Shown piece by piece: positions 31,231 to 43,368 of a stretch of 64,000 nt of DNA. Within the stretch, counting starts at the first letter, position 1. Each line of letters starts with the position of its first letter. Below the pieces are notes generated by a model. The model was not told the origin of the DNA. It was given only the letters and a program-made list of their open reading frames with translations, and did no database searches. The stretch lies in the NCBI GenBank assembly GCA_029582165.1, contig CM055877.1:40892749-40956748 (forward strand). The letters run 5' to 3'. The stretch is from Portulaca oleracea (taxonomy: Eukaryota; Streptophyta; Magnoliopsida; Caryophyllales; Portulacaceae). Both the position numbers and the translations under genes were made by a program.

Positions 31231-32155
31231 AAAAAAATGTGTCACATCTCAAATTATTATTAAAAAACAAAAAATCCATACAGACCTTTCAATAATCAAA
31301 TAAAATTTTAAGAAGTATAATGAAATTGTTTTGATAATTCGAAATCTACAAAATTAACGAAAATAATAAAATGATAAAAGGTAAATTTTTACAACTATTT
31401 AAAATTTATTTTTGAAGGAAATTTTAAAATAATTATTTTTCAGAGAATAATTTAAAAATTTTAAAAAATTTGAAAGTTTTATTAATAATTACTTTTACGA
31501 AAAATAATTTTCAAAAATTCATAAAAAAAACTATGACTTTTTTTATGGCATTAAACTATGATTTTAAGGAAAAAAATGAAAACACACAAATTGAAAAATA
31601 ATATATTATTTATTTTTAGAAATATATATACTATTAAATATTTGTAAGACTTTTATTTTTCTCTTATTTTGGAAAGAGTTTCAAAATTTATTTTGAGGAA
31701 AAATTTAAAAATAACTATTTGTACAAAAAATAATTTTAAAAAAATATTTTATTTATATTTAAACTGCTACATTTTCCTCATTTTTAGAAAATACTATCTT
31801 ATTTATATTTACTTATATTTTAAAATAATTTTTTATATCATTATTTACTTTTTCAATAAAATACTTTTTTACAAAGGTTCTGTATTTTTTTATAAATTTG
31901 ATATATCATTTCAAAAAAAAAGTATTTCATTTTTTTCAAATTAAATAATTACAAATATAATGTTTTAAAAAGATTAATTATTTCTCTTCATACTTATAAC
32001 TAGCACCCTATGATTTATTTATTTAAAGATCCCTATGATATGGAAAAAATATTTTTAACACTAAATTAAAAAGAAAATGGATGATGCGGACTATGCCACG
32101 TCATGCAAGATCGATATTATCCATCTTGGTGCAAGATGTTTATCACTTTTGTTTG
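31231..32155. other. Very AT-rich intergenic DNA
   Basis: It is dominated by TTTTAAAAATT-like sequence. The one ORF (31669-31944) is low complexity (Phe, Ile, Lys, Tyr). No gene is seen. Confidence 0.6.
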
Positions 32156-32164
32156 CGTTGAATC

Positions 32165-32700
32165 TTAGTAACACTTGTTAACCGACACTCGACCTATATT
32201 AATGTACCTATATTTAAAACACACACAACTCGTGCTTTTAATGTCGAATTTGCATGAATCTGAAATACACCTGACTTGTATTTGCCTAACTAAATATACA
32301 CTACACCTATATTTAACCTGCTCATCCGAATTGATAGGCCTAGTAAGCTTAATCTTCATTTGATGCTATGATTCTTGCTCGTCGTATTTAAGTATGAAAA
32401 TGTGTAAACAAAAAGTATAAGTATTTACTTGAATTCGAAATACGCTTAACTTGTCATTTTAATGTCAAACTTGTGTTCATTCAAAATACACATGACATGT
32501 ATTTGCCCTAACCAGATATACATGTGACCTATATTTAACTCGCTCGTCCGAATTAATAGATTTAGTAACTTAATTTTCATTTAATACTTGGTTATTGCAC
32601 TCAATGGCAAAAGAGTAAATTTGCGTATGAAATTTCCTTAGTTACTGTACTCGATGGCAAAAGAGTAAATTTGTGTATGAACACAAGTTACAAGCTAGAT
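32165..32700. repeat. Diverged direct repeats in intergenic DNA
   Basis: A block with CTGACTTGTATTTGCCTAAC and CTATATTTAACCTGCTC (32260-32360) recurs at 32475-32575. A 40-base unit with ACTCAATGGCAAAAGAG (about 32598-32637) recurs at 32645-32680. These look like local tandem duplications without coding content. Confidence 0.6.
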
Positions 32701-32794
32701 AAGTTGTTGATTAGTTATTATACTTGGGGTGAAATAGTAGATTTGTGTGTAACTACAAGCTAGCAGGCAGGCAGGCTGCAAAATACAAACAACT

Positions 32795-34069
32795 TGTTCG
32801 GTTGTAGAAATTCGGGGTAAAAAAAAGTAGGGGTTTGTCGAATCCACAAGGATGGTGTGTCAGGTTAATAAGGAAATGGTTTGGTAAGGTTTTTAATATG
32901 TAGGAAGCAATAAATAATTTAAACTAAACTAGTTATGAATTGAAAATAATAAAAACTAAAAAAAACAAGAAATTAAGAACAAAACCTAACTACTAGAACA
33001 AGAACAAGAATTAAACAAGAAATCAAAAGCATAATCAAGAAAGAGCGCTAATAACTACGAGTATAAAAACTGAATTTAATACTGAGTTTAAAGAAAAGAA
33101 ATTATACATAGATTGCATTTTACTAATCTTGAATCTTGAACTTTGAATCTTGAATCACGAATCTTCTCCCGAACAAACAAGAAAAAGTGTGATTTGGATT
33201 ACTAAGACTGCTCGAATCCTCACCTGAAGGGAGAATTCGAGGAACCTTAATCATCCGCTTCACTAAAAATTGGATTTTGTGGGAACTAGCACTAATAAAA
33301 ATTAAATCCTGAGACAATGAATAAAAGTAGAGCGAACAAGAATTGAAAACTTAAATTGCATTGAATTTAGAAGAATGTAACTTACAATCAAAGGCTAGAG
33401 AAAAGAAAACTAAAAGCTAATTCTAAAGGCTAAGTAAAACCTAAAATAAAACTAAAGATGTCTCCATAATGAAAATATCATAGTGTTTATATAAAGAAAG
33501 AAATAAGAAGGGAAAAAAGAAAACCCCTCCCCAAAACCCTAGCATAGCCGCGCCTTTTTTTTAATTTCCGGAACAATTGGCGGTCGCAGGCGCGACACAA
33601 ATAGTAGCGGGCGTGACGCTCCGCTGGAAGTCGTCCGTCGCTTTATCGTTCCTGGTCGTCGCGGGCGCCACGGGCTGACCATGGTGAGCGCTGCTTCCAT
33701 CTTCCTCGCGAGCGCTGGTGTGCACAGGACCGGGAGTCACGCCTGGCTGAGCATTCCTTAATCTTTTCTTCTTGGATGAACTGGTCGCGAGTGTCACGCC
33801 TTTGGTCGCGGGTGTCTCCATTCGGTCGCGGGTGTTACTCCCCTATGGCAGGTGTTACCCCCTAGTCGCGGGTGTGACTAATGTTGTGGTGGGTGCTACA
33901 CTTACTGCAGTTGGGTTGTATTTTTGCTTCTTTTGTTCCTCTTTTCCTTCTAACTATTGATTTCCTACAAAAACATAAAATCATCACAACTTATTCGTAA
34001 ATAGGGGGATTAAAACAAGCAAAAACCCTTTATTAATGGCATCAATTCGGCTCGAAATGAGACCGAACA
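32795..34069 (-). repeat. LTR-A (3' LTR of copy A)
   Basis: The 1275-bp LTR has TGTTCGGT / ACCGAACA inverted ends. It has about 150 bases near its left end that LTR-B lacks. It includes a TTTATATA TATA-box (33486-33493), a GGTCGCGGGTGT tandem array (33780-33900) and a partial hairpin module (33668-33684). Confidence 0.88.
33780..33905. repeat. LTR minisatellite, GGTCGCGGGTGTYAC units
   Basis: Five to six units of about 20-24 bp (GGTCGCGAGTGTCACGCC, GGTCGCGGGTGTCTCC and others) lie upstream of the TATA box on the transcribed minus strand. LTR-B has the matching array at 44230-44350 with different point changes. Confidence 0.75.
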
Positions 34070-34085
34070 ACACTCCCACACAAGG
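34070..34085 (-). other. Polypurine tract next to LTR-A
   Basis: The minus strand reads CCTTGTGTGGGAGTGT immediately before the LTR start. The same core recurs at 35932, 37256 and 37371. Confidence 0.6.
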
Positions 34086-34418
34086 TTTGTTCACCCCGAG
34101 CAAACTAAAACAAAAATAAGGAGTAACTAAGCTACCCTAACTCACTTTCGTAGGAATCACGGTTGCATTTAGCATATGCAACAAGCCCTTTAAACCCCTT
34201 GGCGGCCCAAGTGGTCGAGGAAGGTCTCGTGAGGGTTTATGGACGCTATACCCACAAAAGCAATGGAATAGAAAAGAAAAAGAAAGAAAAGAAAAAGAAA
34301 GAAAAGAAAAGAAAAGAAGAGAAAGAAAACTCAAAAACTAAAGAAAAAGAAGGGATGACAAACACTTTGTAAAGATAAAAAATACAAAATCATCATAACT
34401 AATATATAATTAAGGAGA

Positions 34419-35867
34419 CAGGCCCGGTCCTGATAATTTCGGGGCCCCAGGCAATCTAGTAGACCAATTTGTAGATAGGGGCCCTCTGATATATAATTTC
34501 TTTCCCATGAAATTGATACAAAATTTGCCTTTTCTATACTTATAAATTATAATGTATTGCAAGAGAAAATTTATCATTCAAATATGCATAATTGGAAATA
34601 TAGTCACACATACATGAAAATATGGTCATAGTCTTATATGAAAAATATTTTTCAACATTCACATAGCGTCAAGTAAGGGCAATAGGCCAAAGCTTATTCA
34701 TCATAACAAGCCAAAAAAAAAAAATAAATAAAAAAATTCTACAATCTAGTGAATCAATGCCCCACATTATATCATACATGAATCAAATGGCCCAATGCCT
34801 TAATGATGAAACACAGCTAAACAAGATATACTATAATCTTTAGCAACCAAAGTTGTTGAAAAAAATTTCCTTTACCGCTAACAAATAACAATACTACCGA
34901 TACCACAAATAACAATACTCCCTCTGTTTCATATTAATTGACACATTTCAAAATTTTTCACATGGTTTAACTAAAAAAACTACCTATATAATTAAATAAC
35001 ACTATTAACAATACTGTTTTTTCAGAGATCAAGATGTAGGTAGTGATAAAATGTGAGTAGGGATAGTTTATATTGATTGAAAAAGTAAAAAGTTAACTTA
35101 ATTATAAAATTTAAAATAAATAAATTAGGTATTGAGAAATGGAAAATGACAATTGTTTTGGAACAAAATAAATTAGTTTAAGTTTCAATTATTATGAACG
35201 GAGGGAGTAAATAATTAACCTCAACAAAAACACTTAAATACTAATCACCAAAAAGAAGATCCATTAAAGGAAATTAAAAGAGAAAATAGACAATTCACTG
35301 GAGAACTACCTTTGATTTTGAAAAAGAATGAGCAATTACTAATTTATTAATTGTATAAAAATTGCATTATATAATTGAGAAAAAGTTATTGTTGTCTAAA
35401 TTATATAGTCTGTAGAACTAATTTAAGAAAAGAACATGACCTAATAATAAATATCTTAATGAGAGGTATTTGAAGAATTATTTTATTTTAAACAAAATGA
35501 TTTTTTAAAAAAAATGATAGTTTGGCTTGAGAGACACTACTCCAAATAAAATTGATTGTCATAGTCTTAATAGAAATCCCAACACATGCAATTTGAGACT
35601 TGGGAAATTGTGGGCTAAATTAATTGGCGAAAAGCAAAAGATGTGGGTTGAACTCTGTTGAACTAATTTAGGCCATGTTCAAGCGGTGGGCCTTGCCAAT
35701 CTTGGGCCCCTTATAATATTGAAACTTTTGACTTGAGTGCCACTGCTCCAAATAAATTTAGGCCCTTTGATATTTTTGAACGCGGGCCCCTAAACCAACA
35801 AAATTCTATTGTGAAAGCATGGGCCCTGGGCGGTGGCCCATTGGGCTTACCTCCAGGGCTGGGACTG
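34419..35867. mobile_element. hAT-like non-autonomous DNA transposon (1.45 kb)
   Basis: The insert begins CAGGCCCGGTCCTG and ends with the complement of CAGTCCCAGCCCTG. It is flanked by AAGGAGA and AACGAGA, a 7-8 bp duplication with one mismatch. Copy B keeps the uninterrupted sequence at 44858-44866, which proves the insertion. No transposase ORF is present, and a MITE (34918-35207) is nested inside. CAGGGCC-type ends and 8-bp targets are typical of hAT. Confidence 0.8.
34918..35207. mobile_element. Stowaway-type MITE nested in the hAT-like element
   Basis: It begins CTCCCTCTGTTTCATATTAA and ends GAACGGAGGGAG, flanked by TA (34916-34917 and 35208-35209). Confidence 0.82.
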
Positions 35868-35874
35868 AACGAGA

Positions 35875-36200
35875 TAAACAAGCAAAACACCTTATAAATG
35901 ATATAAATTCGGCTCGAAACGAGACCGAACAACACTCCCACACAAGGGTTTGCTCGCCCCGAACAAACAAGAAAAAAAAAAGAAAAAGAAACTAACTACC
36001 TTAACTCACTTGCGTAGGATTCACGGTTGCATTTAACGTATGCAACAAGCCCTATAAACCCCTTGGCAGCCCAAGTGAACGAGGACGGTCTCGTGAGGGT
36101 TTATAGACGCTATACCCACAAAAGCAAAGGAAAAGAAAAGAAAGAAAAGAAAAGAAAGAAAACTCAAAAATTAAAGATAAAAGGGATGAGAAACACCTTG
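35875..36200 (-). repeat. Second copy of the LTR-end / polypurine / 3'-leader block
   Basis: Starting at TAAACAAGCAAAACACC, this block repeats 34010-34360. It includes the last 60 bases of the LTR with ACCGAACA, the ACTCCCACACAAGG purine tract, GCATATGCAACAAGCC-like sequence and the AAAGAAAAG tract. Copy B shows the same pair (44465-44770 and 44866-45180), so the duplication pre-dates the split of the copies. Confidence 0.75.
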
Positions 36201-37663
36201 TAAAGATAAGAGGCGGAATCAAGAAAAGGATCAGCATAAAGGAGGCTCACACATACGGTCGCGAAGCTAATTACTCAAACAACGCAATCACTCAACTCAG
36301 AACAGTTAAAAAGCACTATCAAGGCAAAAAGTAAAACTGTTACTAGACTTCACAATTTTCACCTAACACATGCATAAGCTTGATAGGTTCCTCATGCTTA
36401 AGTGCAGTCTTTCTGGCTAGTTTTTGTTTAAGGCAAGGTTCAGTCGGTTAGAAATAACTATTCAAACACCCATGCTCGTTATTTAATGAATTTTTGGTGG
36501 TTCCGCTCTCTATTTTGCGTCGCCCTTGGCTCGGTGAGAGTCGCAGGTTACATAGATAAAGGTTCCACACTTATTGCCATTAATCTTTTTGGTGTTGGGT
36601 TTTTCGAGAATGGAACAGCCCTGAAAGGGGTCTACTCTTTCTACATAGATCCTTTCCATACACAAACAAGGTGCTTAAGAGGTGTGAGTGTCGCACCACT
36701 CACACCGATCTATGTGGGTGAACCAACAATTTTCAAAATTTCTTAGATCACTATTTTTGCGTTAGTATTTTCGGGAATTAAACGGCCCATAAATAGGGTT
36801 TACCCTCCCAACACAGGTTACTCCATACGCATACAAAGTGTTTAAGGGGCATGAGCGCTGTACACTCATACCAACCCATGTAGGTGTACTAACTTTTTTT
36901 ATTTTTCCAATTTTTTAGTTTTTCTTTATTTAGAGCATGGATATTCAAGAAGCTAAAACTTCCCTCATAAACCAAAATCATCACATTAACTCGCCTAAAG
37001 TTGATTTTATAAGGATACCACATGGTTGACAATACATGTGAGGTTATTATGTTTAGGAAAAGCAACAATGAAGCCTAAATCCTGTCACGCATTCACTAAC
37101 TATTCCTAACTGAGCAAATGCACTATTCTAGCAATCAACTACACAACCATACACACAAACTACCTCTAGCCGAATTTTTTTAAAAATTTCGCCTAATTTC
37201 AATGTTAATTAAAAATGTTTCTCTTCCAAAAATTGGTCAGGCACTTGTACAACCCCACTCCCACACAAAAACTCTACAATGTCCCCATTGTGAATAAGGT
37301 GACACCACACATAAAAGAAAAACTCACAAAAGAAAAGAAAAAAAAAAACAAACCAGCATGCATGCCACCCCCACTCCCACACAAAAAAAGGTTAACAATG
37401 TCCTCATTGGAATCGAAATAATGGTAAGCAAGCACCCAAAAGAAATCAAGAACACACCAAAAGGAAATAAATGAAGAAAAGAAAAGAAAAGAAAACCAAC
37501 TCACTAACTGTAATAAGAAGACAAGGAGAGATAGTACCTGGATGGTTTCTTGCCAAAAGACTCACTCCTTCTCACTTGACAAAGCAAAGTTAGGAGAAGT
37601 AATAAAGAAAAATCAAGAAAAATCAGATGTACAATATATACAAGAACCTCAACTTACCTTCCT
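36201..37663 (-). other. 3' non-coding region of copy A with hairpin repeats and two more polypurine-like tracts
   Basis: No domain-bearing ORF is present. A diverged direct repeat of about 130-140 bases (about 36596-36726 and 36760-36890) carries a GTGTGAGTG / CACTCACAC stem near its end. GGGGACATTGT- and GTGTGGGAGTGG-type modules on the minus strand lie at 37250-37300 and 37365-37410. Confidence 0.6.
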
Positions 37664-38860
37664 TCAAGTACTAGGTGGACTGTGGAATGTGACACATTCC
37701 ACGTCAGTAGTACCAGGGAACTCTAAGAAGGGCTCCAACCTGTGCCCATTCACTTTCCACACGGAATTGTTAGATGGATCCTTAATGTCAATTACTCCTG
37801 AGGGGAATGCCTGGGTTACAATGAACGGTCCAGTCCACCTAGATCTTAACTTTCCAGCAAACAAATGCAACCGGGAGTAAAAAAGGAGTACGTTTTGTCC
37901 CGGGAAGAAGGTCTTTCTATGAATAATCCTATCGTGCAAGATTTTAGACCTCTCCTTACTCAATCACCCATTTTCATAGGCTTCTCTCCTCAAATCTTCA
38001 AGCTCACAAAGTGTTAATCTCCTCTCCTCACCTGCTACAGACAGATCAAGATTGAGGGCTTTCAAAGCCCACCAAGCTCTATGTTCAAGCTCTACAGGCA
38101 AGTGACACGGCTTCCCAAAAACAACTCTATAGGGTGACATCCTAATGGGGGTTTTATAGGTCGTTCGGTAGGCCCACAAGGCATCAATCAGCCTAACAGA
38201 CCAGTCTTTCCTATTCCTTGACAAAGTTTTTTTCCAAGATTTGTTTAAATTGCCTATTGAAAATTTCCGCTTGACCATTAGAATGTGGATGGTAAGCAGT
38301 GGTGAGCTTATGCACAACCGAGTACCTCTTCAGTAAGGCCTTAAAGGATCTGTTATTGAAGTGGGTTCCCTGATCACTAATAATAGCTCCAGGCATTCCA
38401 AATCTAGAAAAGATGTATTCCCTAAGGAATTTGGTCACTACCTAAGCATCATTCCTCTTAGTTGGGATGGGTTCTACCCACTTAGACACATAATCAACAG
38501 CAATGAGAATATATTCATTCCCAAAAGAGTTAGGGAATGGTCCCATAAAATCAATACCCCATACATCAAACACATCAACAAAGATCTCATGTTGTAAGGG
38601 CATTATATGTCTCCTACTTATCTTTCTCAAACTTTGGCACCTAGGGCACCGTTGGACATAGTCATGGGCATCTCTAAAGATCGTAGGCCAGTAAAACCCA
38701 CTCTATAAGACCTTATAAGCAGTTTTCTTTCCACTATAATGTCATCCACAAGGTTGGTCATGGCAAAAAAAGAGGACATCCATAATGGACTCATCAGGTA
38801 CATAACTCCTAAGTATTTGGTCAGGGCAATATCTAAACAAATAAGGGTCATCCCACACAA
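37664..38860 (-). pseudogene. Integrase of copy A (frameshifted)
   Basis: Minus-strand fragments read the zinc-binding end, [17 protein letters not shown] (first Asp), [14 protein letters not shown] (second Asp), [12 protein letters not shown] (Glu), then the conserved C-terminal [34 protein letters not shown] and RWTGPF. A TAG follows KRNDA at about 38440 and is shared with copy B. A 9-base in-frame duplication adds VFD before WGIDF, and several frameshifts break the gene. Confidence 0.85.
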
Positions 38861-38921
38861 AATTCTTCACAATGTGAAGAAATCTATTCCTGTCATGCCT
38901 GTTCCAATCATTAGGCATCTC

Positions 38922-40455
38922 TCAAATCTCTTTAAAATTCACAATATTAGCAAACCAAGGTTCCACTCCCACACTAAAGAGTTGCTCATAAGGAAACTGA
39001 GCAGCAATATGGGTGGTTTTCACAGTATCAGGAACAATCCTAGATAGGTGGTCAGCTACAGGATTCTCAGCTCCTTTCCTGTCTCTAATCTCACAATCAA
39101 ATTCTTGCAACAACAACACCCACCTTACTAGCCTAGGTTTGGAATCTTTCTTTTCCATCAAGTATCTCAAAGCAGAATGATCAGTGTAAACTATGACTCG
39201 AGAACCAAGCAAGTAAGGTCTAAACTTCTCAAAAGCATACACAACAACTAGAAATTCTTTCTCAGTCACAGTATAACTCAGTTGAGTATCGTTCAAGGTG
39301 GGGCTAGCATAGTGAATAACAACAGGTTTCTTATCAATTCTCTGTCCTTGCACAACACCAACAACATAATCAGAAGCATCACACATGATCTCAAAAGCTT
39401 CTTCCCAGATGGGAGGTTTGAGAATAGGAGGAGAAACCAGGGCATCTTTAAGTTGATTAAAGGCACTTATACAGTCATCAGAAAAATGGAAAGGTACCTC
39501 CTTAGCTAACAGTGAAGATAATGGCTTAACAATCTTACCAAAGTCTTTTATAAATCGTCGGTAAAAATCAGGGTGCCCTAGGAATGAATGAACTTCTTTT
39601 ATAGAAGTTGGAGGAGACAAATTCTTAATTAAGTCAATCTTTCCCTTATCTACCTCTATCTCATCCTTAGAAATCACATGCCCTAGGACAATCCCCTTTT
39701 TCACCATAAAGTGACATTTTCCCTATTAAGGGCCAGACTCTTTTTTCCTGACATTGACTCAGTACGCGATTCAGGTTAGCTAAGCAAGCATCAAAAGAAG
39801 TAACGAACACAGAAAAATCATCCATAAAAATTTCCACACATTCCTCCACTAAGTCAGAAAATATCGAAATCATGCACCTCTGGAAGGCTGCAGGGGCATT
39901 ACACAAGCCAAAAGTCATCATTCGAAAAGCAAAGATGCCAAAAGGACAAGTGAATGTTGTCTTTTCCTGGTCACAAGGGGCAATAGAAACTAGGGTATAA
40001 CCAGAATAACCATCTGGAAAACAATAATACTCGTGCCCAACAAGTTTTTCAAGCATCTGAACCATGAAACGGAGTGGAAAATGGTCTTATCTAATGGCTT
40101 TGTTCCGTTTTCTATAATCTATATAGATTCTCCTACCAGAAGGGACACGGGTAGGAACTAACTCTCCTTGTTTATTCTTAACAACAGTCAAACCAACCTT
40201 CTTAGGGACTACATGGATTGGACTCGCCCACTTGCTATCAGAGATGGGGTAAATAATATCATAATCTAACCACTTAAGGATCTCTTTCTTTACTACCTCT
40301 TTCATCTGTGGGTTCAGGCTCCTAACGGGGTCTCTATGAGCAACAATTTCATCTTCTAGGAAGATTCGGTGCTGAACAATGGAAGGGCTAATCCCCTTAA
40401 TATCACCTAAAGTCCACCCCATGGCCCCCTTGTTCTTGCTAAGAACCTCAATCAC
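38922..40455 (-). pseudogene. RT and RNase H of copy A
   Basis: Minus strand: [52 protein letters not shown] and the catalytic FMDDF (about 39815). RNase H follows with [34 protein letters not shown] and [10 protein letters not shown]. Breaks lie near 40085 and 39700-39740. Confidence 0.87.
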
Positions 40456-40553
40456 TTGGTTTTCCTGGTCCCTACCTAAGTCAGAAGCAATTATTATTGG
40501 CTAGGTCTCACTAGGGCATAGGTAAGCATATTTCAGCTCAGAAGGGAGAGGTT

Positions 40554-41270
40554 TCATCTCAATAGTAGTAGATGAAGGTGGTTTAGGCTCAAGTATTTTA
40601 GGTGTGGTTTAAGATGCAAATCAAACACATCAGAATCACACAAAGAATTCAGATCATCTGGATTAATTCCTAGTGCAGTCAACTCATCAACAAAGGACAC
40701 ATCAACATAGTTAGGTTGCTCACTCTCATCAACAAAATCACGCACCCATTTAAGGGTACTCTGTTCATGCTGATCAAAACTTAAGGGTGACCTTTGCAGA
40801 TTAAAAATATTCAATTCCATAGTCAAATTCTTAAAGGTCAATTTCATTCTACCAACTTTACAGTTAATCCATGCATTAGAAGTAGCAAGGAAAGGGCGAC
40901 CTAGAATAACGGGGATCTCATCTCTAGTACTCTGAACTCTAGCAGTTTCTAGTACTACAAAATCAACAGGAAACACAAATTCCCCAACCTTAATCAGAAC
41001 ATCCTCCAATACCCCCTTAGGCACTCTAGTAGACCTGTCAGCCAATTGCAATACCATCCTAGTAGGCTTTAGTTCACCTAATCCAAGCATCTCATACACA
41101 TGCAAAGGCAACAAATTCACACTAGCTCCTAGGTCGAGCAATGTCCTTTCTATCAAACTATCACCTATGGTAATAGAGATAGTGGGGCATCCAGGGTCTT
41201 TGTACTTAATAGGCATATGGTTCGACAAAATGGAAATCACGTTTGAGGCTAAGAAAGCCTTCTTGGGCAC
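40554..41270 (-). pseudogene. Protease region of copy A
   Basis: A 238-codon frame has LLDLGASVNLLPLHVYE, the retropepsin-like active site with DLG in place of DTG/DSG as in Athila relatives. VPVILGRPFLATSNAWI-type sequence marks the flap and C-terminal part. It ends before the RT, with a stop and frame change between. Confidence 0.82.
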
Positions 41271-41399
41271 TTGGGTGGCCCTCTTAGTGGTACATAGCTC
41301 CTTAAGGAAGCGAGCATATGGAGGAATCTACTGAATAGCATCTAACAGAGGAATGTTCACCTTAACCTGAGAAAAGGTCTCCCTAATTTTGTCAAGAAA

Positions 41400-43158
41400 T
41401 TTTTGGTCTTTACTCCCCCCTTAACCTCTGAGGACAAGGTGGAGGAGGCTTGTAAGCCCTTGAAGATGATGGACTAGTCATAGGGTTGGCCATAGGTAAG
41501 GTTTTGGTCCGAGGAGGCTCAACTGTAGGAGTTGGCCTCGCTCCATCTGACTCATCATCAACAGAAACAGTCTCATCAACAGATTCATCATTCACAGTGT
41601 TTTTGTCACACACATTTCAATTGCATCTTATTATCAATTTCTCTCCCAGAGCGGAGAGTGATTACAACATTCAAACCTCTAACCTGACTAGGGTCACAAG
41701 ATGACGAACCTGTAGCTTGCCCATTGGGGTTCACCTCAGGCTGTCCAGGAAACGAACCTCTACCCCTATTGACCAACAACAATTGAGAGAATTGTTCATG
41801 CATTTGTTTCATCATTTTCTCCTGCATTTTCTCCATGTTACTATTCAGAGAATCCTTAACATCTTTCAGACTACTTAATTCCCTAATCTCTTTCTCATGC
41901 CTATCCTCATTAGTGTACCCTGGTGGAGGTCGGGTTTGGGAAATCTGGGTTTGAATAGGTGGCCCTCTAGGAGCTTGATAAGCTGCCTGGGATGGTGGTC
42001 GATTATGAGGAGGAAGATTTCCTTGGAAACCCCCTCCTTGACCAGGTGGTCTCAACACATTCTGATTCTCGGGGCCATAAGAGAGTAAAGGGTGCTTGAG
42101 CATCCCCTGGTGTTGGTAGGGCTGGTATTGGTCAGGCCTATAATTATGATGCATAACATTCACATTTTTTAGTACTAGTGGCCGGTTCTTGAATGTATAA
42201 GGGACAAGTAGAAATAACATGATCCACACTTTGACACAAGGCACATGACATAGGCGATGGGGGAACAAAAGCAGCAGTTTGGTCATAAGCATTAACCTGA
42301 GCACATGTTTTGGGTTGTGAAGCAGCTAATTGTTGATGGGATAAGGTTTTAATCATATTCTTAAGAGAAGCGAACCTAGCCTCATAACTTGTACTCTCAC
42401 TCACAGCATGTACACCCCCTAGCATTGGATAGTTGGGCACCTAAGGACTCATCTCTAATTGTTCCCCATTGCATTGCTCTTTCAAGCATGCTTTCTAAGA
42501 AATCCCAGGCCTCACCAGCAGTTTTATCCATAAAAACCCCCTGACACATTGACTCTAGTGTGACTCTAGTATCATGGTCGACACCCTCGTACATGATCTC
42601 ACACAGTCGTACCAAGTCAAAACCATGATGAGGAAATTGGGACAGTGCAATTTTAAAACGTTCGAAAGCTTTCCAGTAAGGTTCTCCTACTTCCTGTCTA
42701 AATTTCAAAATTGAGTTTCTTAATTGGACAACTAAGGAGTTTGGAAAATATATTTTCATGAAAACTTTCAGAAAACCGTCTCAAGAAGTGATGGACCGGG
42801 GTTTGATGCTATACATCCACCACTTAGCGGCGTCCCTCAAAGCAAAAGGTAAGTATTTTAAAAGCACATAATCCAATGGAACTCCAGGATAAGCCACCAT
42901 ACTAAGATATTCTTTGTACTCTACGGTCCATATTAGTGCTAACCCAGTACCAGTGAAGAGTGGTAGGTTCTGGGTGTAGTGCTGCCTAGGGTCAAAGGTC
43001 ACTCCAGTAGGCAGGTTAGGTAGTACAAAACACGAAGGAGGTGGGTCATAAGATTGGTATAACTGGTCATTAAGGGTTACCCTAGGTGGTGGTGGTGGTG
43101 GCGGTGCTTCTTCCGCCATCTTGGGTGGTTCTACCGAAGGTTCCTCCTTCCTAACCAA
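41400..43158 (-). pseudogene. Gag of copy A (frameshifted)
   Basis: The start at 43158 is followed by a proline-rich segment, then LKYLPFALRDAAKWW, and after a stop near 42780 FPNSLVVQLRNSILKFRQ and PYWKAFERFK. A CX2CX4HX4C knuckle (CALCQSVDHVISTC) lies near 42235. The gag/pol junction motif ITLRSGREID is near 41650. At least three frame changes interrupt it. Confidence 0.8.
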
Positions 43159-43350
43159 TCTTTGACTACCAGGATTACGAACCCAAACCTCAAGTTGTAC
43201 TTTCCTTCTTTTCCTTGAAATCTCAATTTTTTTATTTTTTTAGTTTTATAATTTTTTATTGGTTTTTTTTTTGTTTTTTAAAACTAATCTAAGAAAGCAG
43301 TTAAACTATTCACACGCAAACCAATAACCAAATCTACCAAATAACACAAT

Positions 43351-43367
43351 CCCCGGCAACGACGCCA
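43351..43367 (-). other. Primer-binding site of copy A (tRNA-Asp type)
   Basis: The minus strand reads TGGCGTCGTTGCCGGGG one base after LTR-B. It differs by one base from the usual TGGCGCCGTTGCCGGGG. Confidence 0.8.
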
Positions 43368-43368
43368 T

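Noticed and set aside
36486..36746. 86-codon plus-strand ORF also present in copy B (45482-45721)
   Set aside because: The difference between copies is a 21-base in-frame loss, which is intriguing. The ORF is antisense to the element, overlaps a hairpin repeat and has no recognisable domain, so conservation is explained by recent common origin.
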